Part shown: in pieces, positions 1-7,717 of the stretch
Position numbering within the stretch: position 1 is the stretch's first letter
How the letters are laid out: each line of letters starts with the position of its first letter
Source: Terriglobia bacterium
GTDB lineage: Bacteria; Acidobacteriota; Terriglobia; Terriglobales; Acidobacteriaceae
NCBI GenBank assembly: GCA_020073565.1
Contig: JAIQEY010000039.1
Span: 1 to 62,293 of the forward strand
DNA: 62,293 nt
Direction of reading: 5' to 3'
Notes under the pieces: generated by a model
Database searches by the model: none
Seen by the model: only the letters and a program-made list of their open reading frames with translations
Told to the model about the DNA's origin: nothing
Translations under genes and position numbers: made by a program

Positions 1-169
1 ACGTGCCGATCAGGGATATGAGTTGCCCGCTGAAAAACAGCTGGAAATTGCGGTGGCGCAAGGCGCGCAGAGTGTTAGCCCACATCGGCGGAGACGCTTT
101 CTTCGCGTCCGCCGTCTCTACCGCAACCGAATTCCGTGTCTGAGTCACTCCCTTAGAACCTTGGCACAT
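1..169 (-). CDS. MFS transporter, N-terminal fragment (runs off the left edge)
   Basis: The minus strand reads in frame off the window edge and contains M-W-A-N-T-L-R-A-L-R-H-R-N-F-Q-L-F-F-S-G followed by Q-L-I-S-L-I-G-T. This is the standard opening of EntS-like / MFS_3 exporters: an ALRxRNFRLFF segment leading into the first membrane helix. Such proteins export siderophores or drugs across the inner membrane. I take the ATG at 167-169; the ATG at 83-85, directly before WANTLRAL, is equally possible and gives a more typical N-terminus. Only about 28-56 residues are inside the window, so substrate and integrity cannot be judged. Confidence 0.72.
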   Translation of the reverse strand, partial: MCQGSKGVTQTRNSVAVETADAKKASPPMWANTLRALRHRNFQLFFSGQLISLIGT

Positions 170-225
170 CTTTGGGATGACAGCAACCCGCTCCACGATG
201 CGGTTGGCGGTAGAGCGGGTCGTGG

Positions 226-248
226 GTACCAGTCACTAACTGGTTACT
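226..248. promoter_or_regulatory. Near-perfect inverted repeat upstream of the MFS gene (possible operator)
   Basis: GTACCAGT and ACTGGTTAC face each other across a CACTA loop, about 60-80 bases upstream of the MFS start. Position and symmetry suit a repressor site, for example of TetR type, but no regulator gene is visible and the assignment is speculative. Confidence 0.25.
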
Positions 249-326
249 CCCGCGGCGCTTCCAGTTTGCGGTAGAGTAACAGCCTCCCCCAATCTACCCT
301 GGATACCACTCCGGGAAGGATGCCGC

Positions 327-728
327 ATGAGCATAGACCCGATTCGCCTGGAGCGCCGGGCCGGCCAGCGTTTTGAATTGCACGTGCCATTAGCAGTTCA
401 TTTCGAGGGTCGGACAGCGCCCGGATTCACGCAGGACCTGAGCGGCCGTGGGATCTTCTTCTACACCGAGGCTGCGCTGGCGGACGGAACGGTCGTGGAA
501 CTGACCTTCACCATGCCATCGGAAATCACTCTGGCCGAAAGCATGCGTGTCCGGTGCCGTGGACGCATTCTGCGCGTCTCAGGGTGCAACGCGGGCGCGA
601 AAAACGGGATTGCGGTGCGCCTGGATTCTTACCAGTACTTGCCGCCTGACGACTGTGAATCCATCGTTCCGCTTGCGCGCACTGCGGCCGCGGGCTCGTC
701 GGGTGAACGCCGTACGTTCCCGCGCTAA
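327..728 (+). CDS. PilZ domain protein (putative c-di-GMP receptor)
   Basis: A 133-residue single-domain PilZ protein. The c-di-GMP signature is visible: RxxxR at R11-R15 (RRAGQR) and DxSxxG at D37-S39-G42 (DLSGRG), followed by the beta-barrel and a poorly conserved tail. PilZ domains bind c-di-GMP and act on motility, secretion or exopolysaccharide partners. Both binding motifs are intact, so ligand binding is likely. The gene precedes a CpaE-like ATPase by about 180 bases on the same strand. An HD-GYP-type protein at 56.7 kb is a second c-di-GMP element, though not linked. Start: ATG preceded by GAAGGA. Confidence 0.85.
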   Translation: MSIDPIRLERRAGQRFELHVPLAVHFEGRTAPGFTQDLSGRGIFFYTEAALADGTVVELTFTMPSEITLAESMRVRCRGRILRVSGCNAGAKNGIAVRLDSYQYLPPDDCESIVPLARTAAAGSSGERRTFPR

Positions 729-911
729 GAGCCTGCAACAAAGCCGTTTCCCTCGTCTTCTCAAGGCCTGCGCCTTTGGCTTACAATATGGGTGTTATTC
801 AGCATTCCGGTAGCTCTAACCCCCAAAGAGCCCGCTGCTGCTTTGGCATGCGTTTGCGGTCCCGCCTTCGATTACGAAGGTCATTTGGCCCCGCTTGAGG
901 AAGTTCGTAGC

Positions 912-2174
912 ATGACCTTGAAGACTGAGAACCGACTCATGCACGGAATATCCGTTGCCCTTCTGACCGAGGACCGCGACCAGGCCGTCATCCTCAATGA
1001 CCGGGTGGAGAGTACTAACATGGCCCGGACGGTCTTCAGTCATGTCGGGCTCCCATCCATCGCGAGCGATTCCGTCTTGCGGCACCTGCAGGATCAGCAT
1101 GCCGAAGTCGTGCTGGTAGAGATTGATCGGCAACGTCCGCAACCAGCCATCCGCACCATTGAACTGATCCACACCGCTACGCCCGATGTCACGATCTTTG
1201 CCTTGGGCGACATGAATCAGCCCATGAACATCGTCAATGCCATGCGGGCCGGAGCACGTGAATTTCTGGATCGTGCCGCCACCCAGGAAGCGTTGGTCGA
1301 GGCTTTCACCCGCTTCTCAGCGACGGCCAGCCGGACGCAGCGCAGCGCCGGCCGGGCACGCGTTTTTGCGTTCCTCAACGCCAAGGGTGGGATGGGAGCG
1401 ACCACCACCGCGGTCAACACCGCCGTGTCCCTGCAGCAAGCCCACGGGCGGGTGGTCCTGGTGGATTTCGCGCCCATTGGCCACGCCGCGCTGCAGCTGA
1501 ATCTGCGGCCTCAATTCACTGTGATCGATGCCTTGCAGAACCTGCACCGCATGGATGGTTCGCTGCTGGAAGGCCTGATGACGCCCTTTCGCGACGGGCT
1601 CCATCTGCTGGCGGGCGCACAGCAACCGCACAATACGGTGCCGACCCCGGCCGAACTGGCACGATTCTTCGACCTGCTCGTAAGCCAGTACAACTTTGTT
1701 GTTCTGGACTGCTCCGGCCGTCTCGACGCCACCATGCAGACGATCTGCGACTTATCCAACGCCGTGCTGCTGGTCGCGCAAACCGATGTCGTCTCGCTCT
1801 GGAGCGCGGCGCGCATCCAGACCTTCCTGCAGGAAGGCGCTGGCCGGGATCGCCTGCGCATCGTTTTGAATCGTTATAAAAAGATCCCCGGCTTCACCGA
1901 CGAGGACGTGGAAAAAGCCACGAACTGCAAAGTGCTCTGGAAGGTACCCAACAGTTTCCAGATCGTCGGCCCCGCCATCGACAAAGGCAGTCCGGTCGCA
2001 CTGCAGGATAGCCACGAAGTGGGCCGCTCGTATCAAGGACTGGCAGCGGAATTGGCCGGCGCCAGTCAATCCGCCGACGGCGCGCTCTCTCTCTTTTACC
2101 AACACGATAAAGCCGATACCAAGTCTCGGGGCACGAGCCGCTTGATCGTCTCGCCTTTGCGCGCTGGACAGTAA
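912..2174 (+). CDS. CpaE/TadZ-like receiver-ParA fusion ATPase
   Basis: About 420 residues. Residues 12-135 resemble a degenerate response-regulator receiver. A ParA/MinD P-loop follows, with the deviant Walker A K-G-G-M-G-A-T-T at 158-165 and a hydrophobic VVLDCSG strand (Walker B-like region). This is the architecture of CpaE/TadZ, which localises the Flp/Tad pilus machine. No other tad/cpa gene is nearby, so it is an orphan here and could serve another polar or septal system. I choose ATG 912 because GAGGAAG lies about 8 bases upstream. An in-frame GTG at 792 would add 40 residues with no family match. Confidence 0.75.
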   Translation: MTLKTENRLMHGISVALLTEDRDQAVILNDRVESTNMARTVFSHVGLPSIASDSVLRHLQDQHAEVVLVEIDRQRPQPAIRTIELIHTATPDVTIFALGDMNQPMNIVNAMRAGAREFLDRAATQEALVEAFTRFSATASRTQRSAGRARVFAFLNAKGGMGATTTAVNTAVSLQQAHGRVVLVDFAPIGHAALQLNLRPQFTVIDALQNLHRMDGSLLEGLMTPFRDGLHLLAGAQQPHNTVPTPAELARFFDLLVSQYNFVVLDCSGRLDATMQTICDLSNAVLLVAQTDVVSLWSAARIQTFLQEGAGRDRLRIVLNRYKKIPGFTDEDVEKATNCKVLWKVPNSFQIVGPAIDKGSPVALQDSHEVGRSYQGLAAELAGASQSADGALSLFYQHDKADTKSRGTSRLIVSPLRAGQ

Positions 2175-2179
2175 AACCA

Positions 2180-2309
2180 ATTGCAGGGGTCAGATTGCAG
2201 AGGTAGAACCTAATTCCTTTGTGACTCTCTGTGTCCTCTATGGTTCAAGCTTTTCTTCGGACACCGGATCGGAGTGTCCTTCTGCAATCCGACCTCTGAT
2301 CTCTGCAAT
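2180..2309. repeat. Heptamer word locus (CTGCAAT) flanking a REP-F copy
   Basis: Left arm 2180-2207 consists of 7-mers ATTGCAG, GGGTCAG, ATTGCAG, AGGTAGA. Right arm 2282-2309 consists of CTGCAAT, CCGACCT, CTGATCT, CTGCAAT, i.e. the same words inverted. Between them lie a REP-F copy (about 2215-2250, CTCTGTGTCCTCTATGGTT) and a GGACAC/GTGTCC hairpin. It occupies nearly the whole gap between the cpaE-like gene and trpS. Confidence 0.7.
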
Positions 2310-2340
2310 CGCATCGCTTTGTTAGAATGAACGTTCCTCC

Positions 2341-3396
2341 ATGTCGCCGACGATGTCAAAAAATACCAGCAAGAAACGCGTGCTGAGCGGGATGCGCTCG
2401 ACCGGCAAGCTGCACCTGGGAAATTACGTCGGCGCACTCGAAAACTGGGTGCGCATGCAGGACCAGTACGAATGCTTCTTCTTCATCGCCGACTGGCACG
2501 CGCTGACCACCGATTACGCCGACACCTCCATGGTGAAGGAGAATTCTGTCGAAGTGCTGCTCGATTGGCTGGCGGCGGGGCTCGATCCCGCCCAGTGCGT
2601 GATGTTCATCCAGTCGCACGTGCCGGCGCACGCCGAACTGCACTTGCTGCTTTCGATGATCACGCCGCTGGGCTGGCTGGAGCGCGTTCCGAGCTACAAG
2701 GAACAGAAGGAAAACATCAAAGAGAAAGACCTGGGCACGTACGGCTTCCTTGGCTATCCGGTGCTGCAATCGGCTGACATTTTGATTTACAAAGCGGACT
2801 GCGTGCCTGTGGGCGAAGACCAGGTGGCGCACGTGGAGTTGACGCGCGAGATTGCACGGCGCTTCAACGGGTTCTACAGCGGCAAACGAAAATACGTTTT
2901 CCCCGAACCGCAAGCCCTGCTCACGCCCGCCGCCCGCCTGCCCGGCACCGACGGCCGCAAAATGTCGAAGTCCTACGGCAACGCGATCATGCTCACCGAC
3001 CCGGAGCCGGTCGTGCGGCAGAAGCTCAAGACGATGGTCACGGACCCGGCGCGGGTGCGCCGCAGCGATCCGGGCAACCCTGATGTCTGCCCGGTCGGCG
3101 ACCTGCACAAAATATTCAGCGACAAGGAAACGGTTGCGAAAGTGGACGCGGGCTGCCGGTCCGCCGGAATCGGCTGTATCGAATGCAAGGGCTGGGTGGC
3201 CGACGCGATTGTCAAGGTACTCAACCCGATGCAGGATCGTCGTAAGAAATACGAGGACAATCCGCGCCTCGCCTGGGATATTCTGGAAGCGGGCTCGGCT
3301 CGCGCTGCTGAAGTGGCGGCGGCGACCATGGAGGAGGTGCGGGACTCCATGGGGATGTCACTCAACTACGAGCCGCCGCGGAGTTCTCCGAAGTGA
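2341..3396 (+). CDS. trpS: Tryptophanyl-tRNA synthetase
   Basis: A class I aminoacyl-tRNA synthetase of 351 residues that charges tRNA-Trp. The HIGH-equivalent is HLGNYVGAL (H25-N28) and the KMSKS loop is complete at 207-211 (GRKMSKSYGN). Length is normal for bacterial TrpS. The start is ATG 2341; a second ATG at 2353 (MSKN) is an alternative and neither has a clear ribosome site. The stop overlaps the GTG of scpA by four bases (GTGA), so the two are probably translated in a coupled way. Confidence 0.97.
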   Translation: MSPTMSKNTSKKRVLSGMRSTGKLHLGNYVGALENWVRMQDQYECFFFIADWHALTTDYADTSMVKENSVEVLLDWLAAGLDPAQCVMFIQSHVPAHAELHLLLSMITPLGWLERVPSYKEQKENIKEKDLGTYGFLGYPVLQSADILIYKADCVPVGEDQVAHVELTREIARRFNGFYSGKRKYVFPEPQALLTPAARLPGTDGRKMSKSYGNAIMLTDPEPVVRQKLKTMVTDPARVRRSDPGNPDVCPVGDLHKIFSDKETVAKVDAGCRSAGIGCIECKGWVADAIVKVLNPMQDRRKKYEDNPRLAWDILEAGSARAAEVAAATMEEVRDSMGMSLNYEPPRSSPK

Positions 3397-4259
3397 CCAA
3401 TTTGTCGCAGACCACACCGGAGCAGGCCACGACACAGACTTCGACGCCTGTCGCAGCCCCGCCGAAGCCGTCGCAGCGTGAAGACAACGACTTCCCCTTT
3501 GCGGTCGCGCTCGGCGAAATCTACGAAGGCCCGCTCGACCTGCTGCTCGACCTGATTCGCAAGCAGGACATCAATATCTACGACATCCCGATCGCGAAGA
3601 TCACGGCCCAGTACCTTGCCTACGTCGAGCGCATACGGCAACTCGATGTAAACGTGGCCTCAGAATTCATCTACATGGCCGCGGTGCTGATTCACATCAA
3701 ATCGAAGATGTTGCTGCCGCGCGATCCGCTCGCTCCCGCCGAGGCACTGGAAGACCCGCGCATGGAGCTGGTCAATCGTCTGCTGGAGCACGAAAAATTC
3801 AAATCCGCCGCCCAGATGCTTCTCCAGAAACAGCAGATCGAAGACGCGGTGCTCAGCAACCCGTCGATCAAAGAGTTCATGGAGGCCGAGGGCACCGAGC
3901 CCGAGATGGCCGCCGACGTCATCGACTTGGTCAAGACCTTCCAGCAAATTCTGGAACGTGCTCGAACGCGGCCCATTCTCGAAGTCGACGAAGATACCGT
4001 GACAGTCGGACAGATGATCCAGTACCTGCACAAGCGGCTGTCGCTCGAAGACCGTCCGATTCGCTTGAAACAGATGCTGCGCAATTTGCCGTCAAGGCAG
4101 GCACTGGTCTGCATGTTTCTCGCGCTGCTGGAACTGGTCCGTCTGCAGGCGATCCAGGTGCGGCAGGACCACGTCTTCGGCGAGGTGCTGGTACGCAAGC
4201 ACTCGCACTTCGATCAGGTGATGACCGAGCAAGCCGCCGTGCGAGACGATTGGAGGTAG
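3393..4259 (+). CDS. scpA: Segregation and condensation protein A (kleisin)
   Basis: A 288-residue kleisin subunit of the Smc-ScpAB condensin. Recognisable are the N-terminal F-x-G-P-L-D-L-L-L-x-L-I-R-x-x-x-x-D-I family stretch, YLAYVERI, and the winged-helix C-terminus (FLALLELVRLQ). It opens with GTG overlapping the trpS stop. A poorly conserved, proline-rich N-terminus of about 35 residues precedes the core. scpB follows after a 129-base gap filled by a heptamer repeat, which is unusual because scpA and scpB are normally tightly coupled. Confidence 0.95.
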   Translation: MTNLSQTTPEQATTQTSTPVAAPPKPSQREDNDFPFAVALGEIYEGPLDLLLDLIRKQDINIYDIPIAKITAQYLAYVERIRQLDVNVASEFIYMAAVLIHIKSKMLLPRDPLAPAEALEDPRMELVNRLLEHEKFKSAAQMLLQKQQIEDAVLSNPSIKEFMEAEGTEPEMAADVIDLVKTFQQILERARTRPILEVDEDTVTVGQMIQYLHKRLSLEDRPIRLKQMLRNLPSRQALVCMFLALLELVRLQAIQVRQDHVFGEVLVRKHSHFDQVMTEQAAVRDDWR

Positions 4260-4263
4260 ACAA

Positions 4264-4384
4264 GTGATCAGTGATCAGTGATCAGTGATCAGTGATCAGT
4301 GGCCAGTGGCCAGTGGCCAGTGGTCAGTGGTCAGTGACATCGGCAGCAGGTCACTGATCACTGACCACCGACCTCTGACCACTG
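4264..4384. repeat. Heptamer tandem repeat GTGATCA / GTGGCCA / GTGGTCA between scpA and scpB
   Basis: An uninterrupted 7-bp period: about five GTGATCA, three GTGGCCA, two GTGGTCA, then a GTGACA end (4264-4337). After a short unique core, inverted versions (TCACTGA, TCACTGA, CCACCGA, CCTCTGA, CCACTG) fill 4350-4384. It can fold into a long imperfect hairpin and ends four bases before the scpB ATG. Confidence 0.9.
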
Positions 4385-4388
4385 CCTT

Positions 4389-5126
4389 ATGAGTCTCAAA
4401 GCCCAACTCGAAGCCATCATTTACGCGGCGGAAATGCCAATTTCGCTTGACCAGATCACTCCGCTCGTAAAGGAGTCGATCCTCGCAGAGGTTCCCGGTA
4501 TCGAAGACGCCGAAGTCAAATCGCGCATCCGTGCTGCGCTCGAAGAGTTGATCACCGACTTCTCTGCTGCCTCGCATGGCATAGAAATCCGCCAGGTCGC
4601 CGGCGGATACCGGATGTCGACCAAGCCCGAGCAGCACGACGTGGTCCGCGCCTTCGCCAAGAGCCTGAAGCCCCCGATTCGGCTCTCGCTCCCAGCGCTT
4701 GAAACTCTCGCGGTCATTGCCTACAAGCAACCGGTCACGGTGCCCGAGATCAGCGAAATCCGCGGCGTCGATGCGGGCGGCGTGATCGCCACCTTGCTCG
4801 ACCGCAAGCTCATCACTACGGCCGGAAGAAAAGCCGTGATCGGCCGGCCGATTCTCTACAAAACCAGCAAAGAGTTCCTGCTCCGCTTCGGGCTGAGGGA
4901 CGTCAACGAGCTGCCTAGCATGGAGGAGTTCGAAAAACTCGTAGCCGAGTCATTTCAAGGCGACCTGCTGCTCGGAGAGAGCGAGACCACACCCCTCACG
5001 GAGGCGGCCGATTCTCCCGAGCCCGATGCTGACGCCGACGCGAGTCAACCGGATGCATCAGCGGATTTATCAGCCGAAAGCGCCGATGAGAAGGCTGAAG
5101 CGCCTGCCAACAGCACTACCGAGTAG
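4389..5126 (+). CDS. scpB: Segregation and condensation protein B
   Basis: A 245-residue winged-helix dimer that binds ScpA in the Smc condensin. Family stretches include LEAIIYAAEMPIS at the N-terminus, RLSLPALETLAVIAYKQPVT, and I-R-G-V-D-A-G-G-V-I-A-T-L-L-D-R-K-L-I. Residues after about 205 form an acidic, alanine-rich disordered tail (DADADASQPDASADLSAE) that is not part of the core fold. The ATG lies just past the right arm of the heptamer repeat and has no evident Shine-Dalgarno, so translation may depend on that repeat. rluB starts two bases after the stop. Confidence 0.95.
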   Translation: MSLKAQLEAIIYAAEMPISLDQITPLVKESILAEVPGIEDAEVKSRIRAALEELITDFSAASHGIEIRQVAGGYRMSTKPEQHDVVRAFAKSLKPPIRLSLPALETLAVIAYKQPVTVPEISEIRGVDAGGVIATLLDRKLITTAGRKAVIGRPILYKTSKEFLLRFGLRDVNELPSMEEFEKLVAESFQGDLLLGESETTPLTEAADSPEPDADADASQPDASADLSAESADEKAEAPANSTTE

Positions 5127-5128
5127 CC

Positions 5129-5902
5129 ATGCCCGCCGAGCGCTTACAAAAAATTATTGCCGCCGCCGGGGTGGCCTCTCGCCGCAAGGCCGAGGAACTC
5201 ATCACCTCCGGCCGTGTGCAAGTCAACGGCCAGATGGTCACAGAACTCGGCACGAAAGCAGATGCGGAGCAGGACCACATCCGCGTCGACGGCAAGCTTT
5301 TGCGCGGGCCAGAGCGTTACTCCTACATCGTTCTCAACAAGCCCAAGGGATACGTGACCACGGTGAGCGATCCGGAGAAGCGACCCACCGTGATGGACCT
5401 GGTGCGCTCGGTGCGAGGGCGCGTGTATCCCGTAGGACGGCTGGACTGGGCCAGCGAAGGCCTGCTTCTGCTCACCAACGACGGTGAACTCGCCAACGCG
5501 CTGATGAAAGCGTCGTCAGGCGTATCCAAGACGTACGTCGTCAAGGTTGCCGGCCAACCTGAAGAAACAAAGCTGGAGAAACTGCGCCGCGGAGTCTCTA
5601 TCGCCGAAAAAGGCGGCCGCCGGGTGCGTACGGCGCCGGCCCAGATTAAGCTGATCCGCGAAGGCGACAATCCATGGCTGGAAGTAACGATCGTCGAAGG
5701 CCGCAACCGGCAGATCCGCAAGATGTTCGAAGAGGTCGGCCACCACGTGGAGAAAATCCGGCGAGTGCAGTATGGTCCGCTCTCGCTCGACGTGCCGCCG
5801 GGGGAGTTTCGCAGCCTCTCGCTGGAAGAAGTTGCGAAGCTGAAAAAGGCGGCGTTAGGACCGAGAGCAGCCCGACCGCGCGCAGCCGGAAAGCCGCGCT
5901 AG
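5129..5902 (+). CDS. rluB: 23S rRNA pseudouridine synthase, RluB/RsuA family
   Basis: 257 residues: an N-terminal S4 RNA-binding domain (ERLQKIIAAAGVASRRKAEELI...VQVNGQMV) and a pseudouridine synthase core with the catalytic stretch V-G-R-L-D-W-A-S-E-G-L-L-L-L-T-N-D-G, whose Asp is the nucleophile. It also has E-G-R-N-R-Q-I-R-K-M-F-E-E-V-G-H. The C-terminus is basic. The position directly after scpB is the classic scpA-scpB-rluB arrangement. The family isomerises specific uridines in 23S or 16S rRNA; RluB is favoured over RsuA by context. Confidence 0.92.
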   Translation: MPAERLQKIIAAAGVASRRKAEELITSGRVQVNGQMVTELGTKADAEQDHIRVDGKLLRGPERYSYIVLNKPKGYVTTVSDPEKRPTVMDLVRSVRGRVYPVGRLDWASEGLLLLTNDGELANALMKASSGVSKTYVVKVAGQPEETKLEKLRRGVSIAEKGGRRVRTAPAQIKLIREGDNPWLEVTIVEGRNRQIRKMFEEVGHHVEKIRRVQYGPLSLDVPPGEFRSLSLEEVAKLKKAALGPRAARPRAAGKPR

Positions 5903-5949
5903 CAAGGATAGAAGCGATTCATCAAATAGCCGGGCATCTCAACGCCCTC

Positions 5950-6489
5950 TCACTTCTGCCATGCCCGGATACGTGGTAACCACGGTCGTACGTTGCGGCA
6001 ATATTCCTCGTACTCGGCGCCGAACATCCTTCGGAGCGTTGGCTCCTCATACAGTCGGACAAACATAGCGACTCCGAGCACTACAGCCACCGCCACCGCG
6101 ATCACTATGAAGTTCGCGCGCCCGAACACCACCCAAAGCCCGATCCATCCGACGAAGAACCCGACGTACATCGGGTTCCGCACGTATCGATAGAACCCCA
6201 CCACGACCAGCCTCTTCGGCGGAGCAATAGGCGCGGGCGTTCCGTGTCCGGTCCGTCCGAAGTCCCATACGCATCGCAGGGCCACGGCGAAACCAAGCAC
6301 AGATGGCAGGGCAGCAATCCATCGCCATCCTGCCTTACGAGCCGTGTCCACGCGGAAGCCGAGCCAGACCGGCAGCAACCAAAACCACAGGGCAAAGAAC
6401 GCCGCGCCCACGATCAATGATGCAATCGTTGTCGGCCAGTCCGCACCACCATCTTTTGGTCGCGCGCTTCCAGTCTCTGCGATCGTCAT
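5950..6489 (-). CDS. Isoprenylcysteine carboxyl methyltransferase-like membrane protein
   Basis: 179 residues with about four hydrophobic helices, then the family signature: G-F-Y-R-Y-V-R-N-P-M-Y-V-G-F and, near the end, E-E-P-T-L-R-R-M-F-G-A-E-Y-E-E-Y, followed by a W-L-P tail. These are the S-adenosylmethionine-binding elements of the ICMT/PEMT-like family. Bacterial substrates are mostly unknown. Start: ATG 6489, with AAGGGAG six bases upstream, preferred over upstream in-frame codons. It converges on rluB with a 47-base gap. Confidence 0.85.
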   Translation of the reverse strand: MTIAETGSARPKDGGADWPTTIASLIVGAAFFALWFWLLPVWLGFRVDTARKAGWRWIAALPSVLGFAVALRCVWDFGRTGHGTPAPIAPPKRLVVVGFYRYVRNPMYVGFFVGWIGLWVVFGRANFIVIAVAVAVVLGVAMFVRLYEEPTLRRMFGAEYEEYCRNVRPWLPRIRAWQK

Positions 6490-6577
6490 AGGCACTCCCT
6501 TCATCCCGGAAAGTATGCGACGACAGTGCAAGATCGGCAAACGACGGATTTGGTGGGTCGTTGCCAGGTGAATCTGT

Positions 6578-7606
6578 CTAACGATTTGTTCCCGCGATCA
6601 TCGGCAGCCGGGCGGCACCGTACAGGCCCGCATCGCTCCCTAACAGCGCGCGCGTGATGATGGTCCTGCGGTCGGAACCCGGATCACCGTGCACGGCCGC
6701 CCCCTGACTGGGTGCCATCGGATCCGCCGGCGCGGTCGCTGCATAGACCATCGAACGTTGCCGCAGTTCTTCGAAGATAGCCGGCGAAAAAGCCTCCCAT
6801 GCGCTTGAAACGCCTCCGCCAATCACGTGCATCGGAAGGTTCAGGGAATTTACGAGGGTGGCCAGCGCGATTCCCAGCGCGCGCCCAACGCGGCGAAAGA
6901 CGCCCCGGGCATCTGCGTCGCCCTCGATCGCCAGTTTGTAAACCGACTCTGCGCTGAACCTCGCGTCCGAATCGACAGCGCTCGCCAGCCCCGGCGCTCC
7001 ACCGCTGGCGATCGCTTCCTTCGCCATCCGCACCACCGCGGTCGCGGAGGCATATTGCTCCAGGCATCCTCGATTGCCGCAACCGCAGGGATTTCCTTCT
7101 GGCTCGATCGTGGTGTGTCCAAACTCACCCGCCATGCCCGTCATCCCGTGAAAGATCTTGCCGCCGAGCACGAGCGCACCGCCAACTCCGGTGCCAAGTG
7201 TGATCATGGCCATGTCGGGATAATTTCTAGCGGCTCCCAGCCATTGCTCTCCCAGCGCCGCTGTGTTGGCATCATTCTCAAGGATCACCGTGGTCTTCAG
7301 ACGGCGCTCGATCTCGGCGAGCACGGGATAGTCCGGCCCAGGCAAATTCGGAGAGTCCCGCAAATATCCCGTGTGCATGTCGATAATGCCAGCGACGCCG
7401 ACGCCGATCCCCAACGGCGCAGCCGAGCTCGTGTATTTATTGGTGAGCCGCTGGATGGCTCCGCACATGTCGCTGATCACGTGGTCTCGGCCCAGCGATA
7501 TTTTCGTCTCCAGCGTGACCTTTTCGACGAGAGCGCCCTGTTCGTCCACGGCGGCAATACGCAGATTCGTGCCGCCCAGATCGACTCCGATGGCAAAGTT
7601 ACTCAT
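6578..7606 (-). CDS. ROK family sugar kinase (glucokinase-like)
   Basis: 342 residues. The ATP-binding DLGGTNLR (N-terminus), active-site E-N-D-A-N-T-A-A-L-G-E, T-L-G-T-G-V-G-G phosphate loop and the ROK zinc motif G-H-x(9)-C-G-C-G-N-R-G-C-L-E are all intact. No N-terminal HTH is present, so it is an enzyme rather than a NagC-type repressor. It probably phosphorylates glucose or an N-acetyl sugar at C6; specificity cannot be read. I start at ATG 7606 (MSNFAIGVDLGG), because the 28 upstream in-frame residues derive from the palindromic REP sequence. Confidence 0.92.
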   Translation of the reverse strand: MSNFAIGVDLGGTNLRIAAVDEQGALVEKVTLETKISLGRDHVISDMCGAIQRLTNKYTSSAAPLGIGVGVAGIIDMHTGYLRDSPNLPGPDYPVLAEIERRLKTTVILENDANTAALGEQWLGAARNYPDMAMITLGTGVGGALVLGGKIFHGMTGMAGEFGHTTIEPEGNPCGCGNRGCLEQYASATAVVRMAKEAIASGGAPGLASAVDSDARFSAESVYKLAIEGDADARGVFRRVGRALGIALATLVNSLNLPMHVIGGGVSSAWEAFSPAIFEELRQRSMVYAATAPADPMAPSQGAAVHGDPGSDRRTIITRALLGSDAGLYGAARLPMIAGTNR

Positions 7607-7620
7607 AAGTGATGCTCTTA

Positions 7621-7711
7621 GTAGCGTCGGCGCCTTGCCGGCTGTCGCGAGGGCAACTTGCCCTCGCAGATGGGGGCGAGGCGCGCCCACGACAGCCGCC
7701 GGGGCGGCGGC
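7621..7711. repeat. Clustered palindromes (REP-C and GC-rich hairpins) between mutM and ROK kinase
   Basis: The whole 111-base gap is palindromic. 7621-7646 is a REP-C unit (GTAGCGTCGGCGCCTTGC... GGCTGTC). 7647-7667 is GCGAGGGCAA-c-TTGCCCTCGC. CGACAGCC at 7690 pairs back to GGCTGTCG, and GCCGCC-gggg-CGGCGGC closes the block. A REP-C unit of nearly the same sequence recurs at 43131-43156. Confidence 0.75.
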
Positions 7712-7717
7712 GCTCCT

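Noticed and set aside
23..274. 83-codon plus-strand frame at the left edge
   Set aside because: It is antisense to the clear MFS N-terminus, has no ribosome site and its composition is arginine/serine-rich noise.
4264..4384. CRISPR-like appearance of tandem repeats
   Set aside because: Units are 7 bp with no spacers and no cas genes are near; this is a microsatellite-type array.
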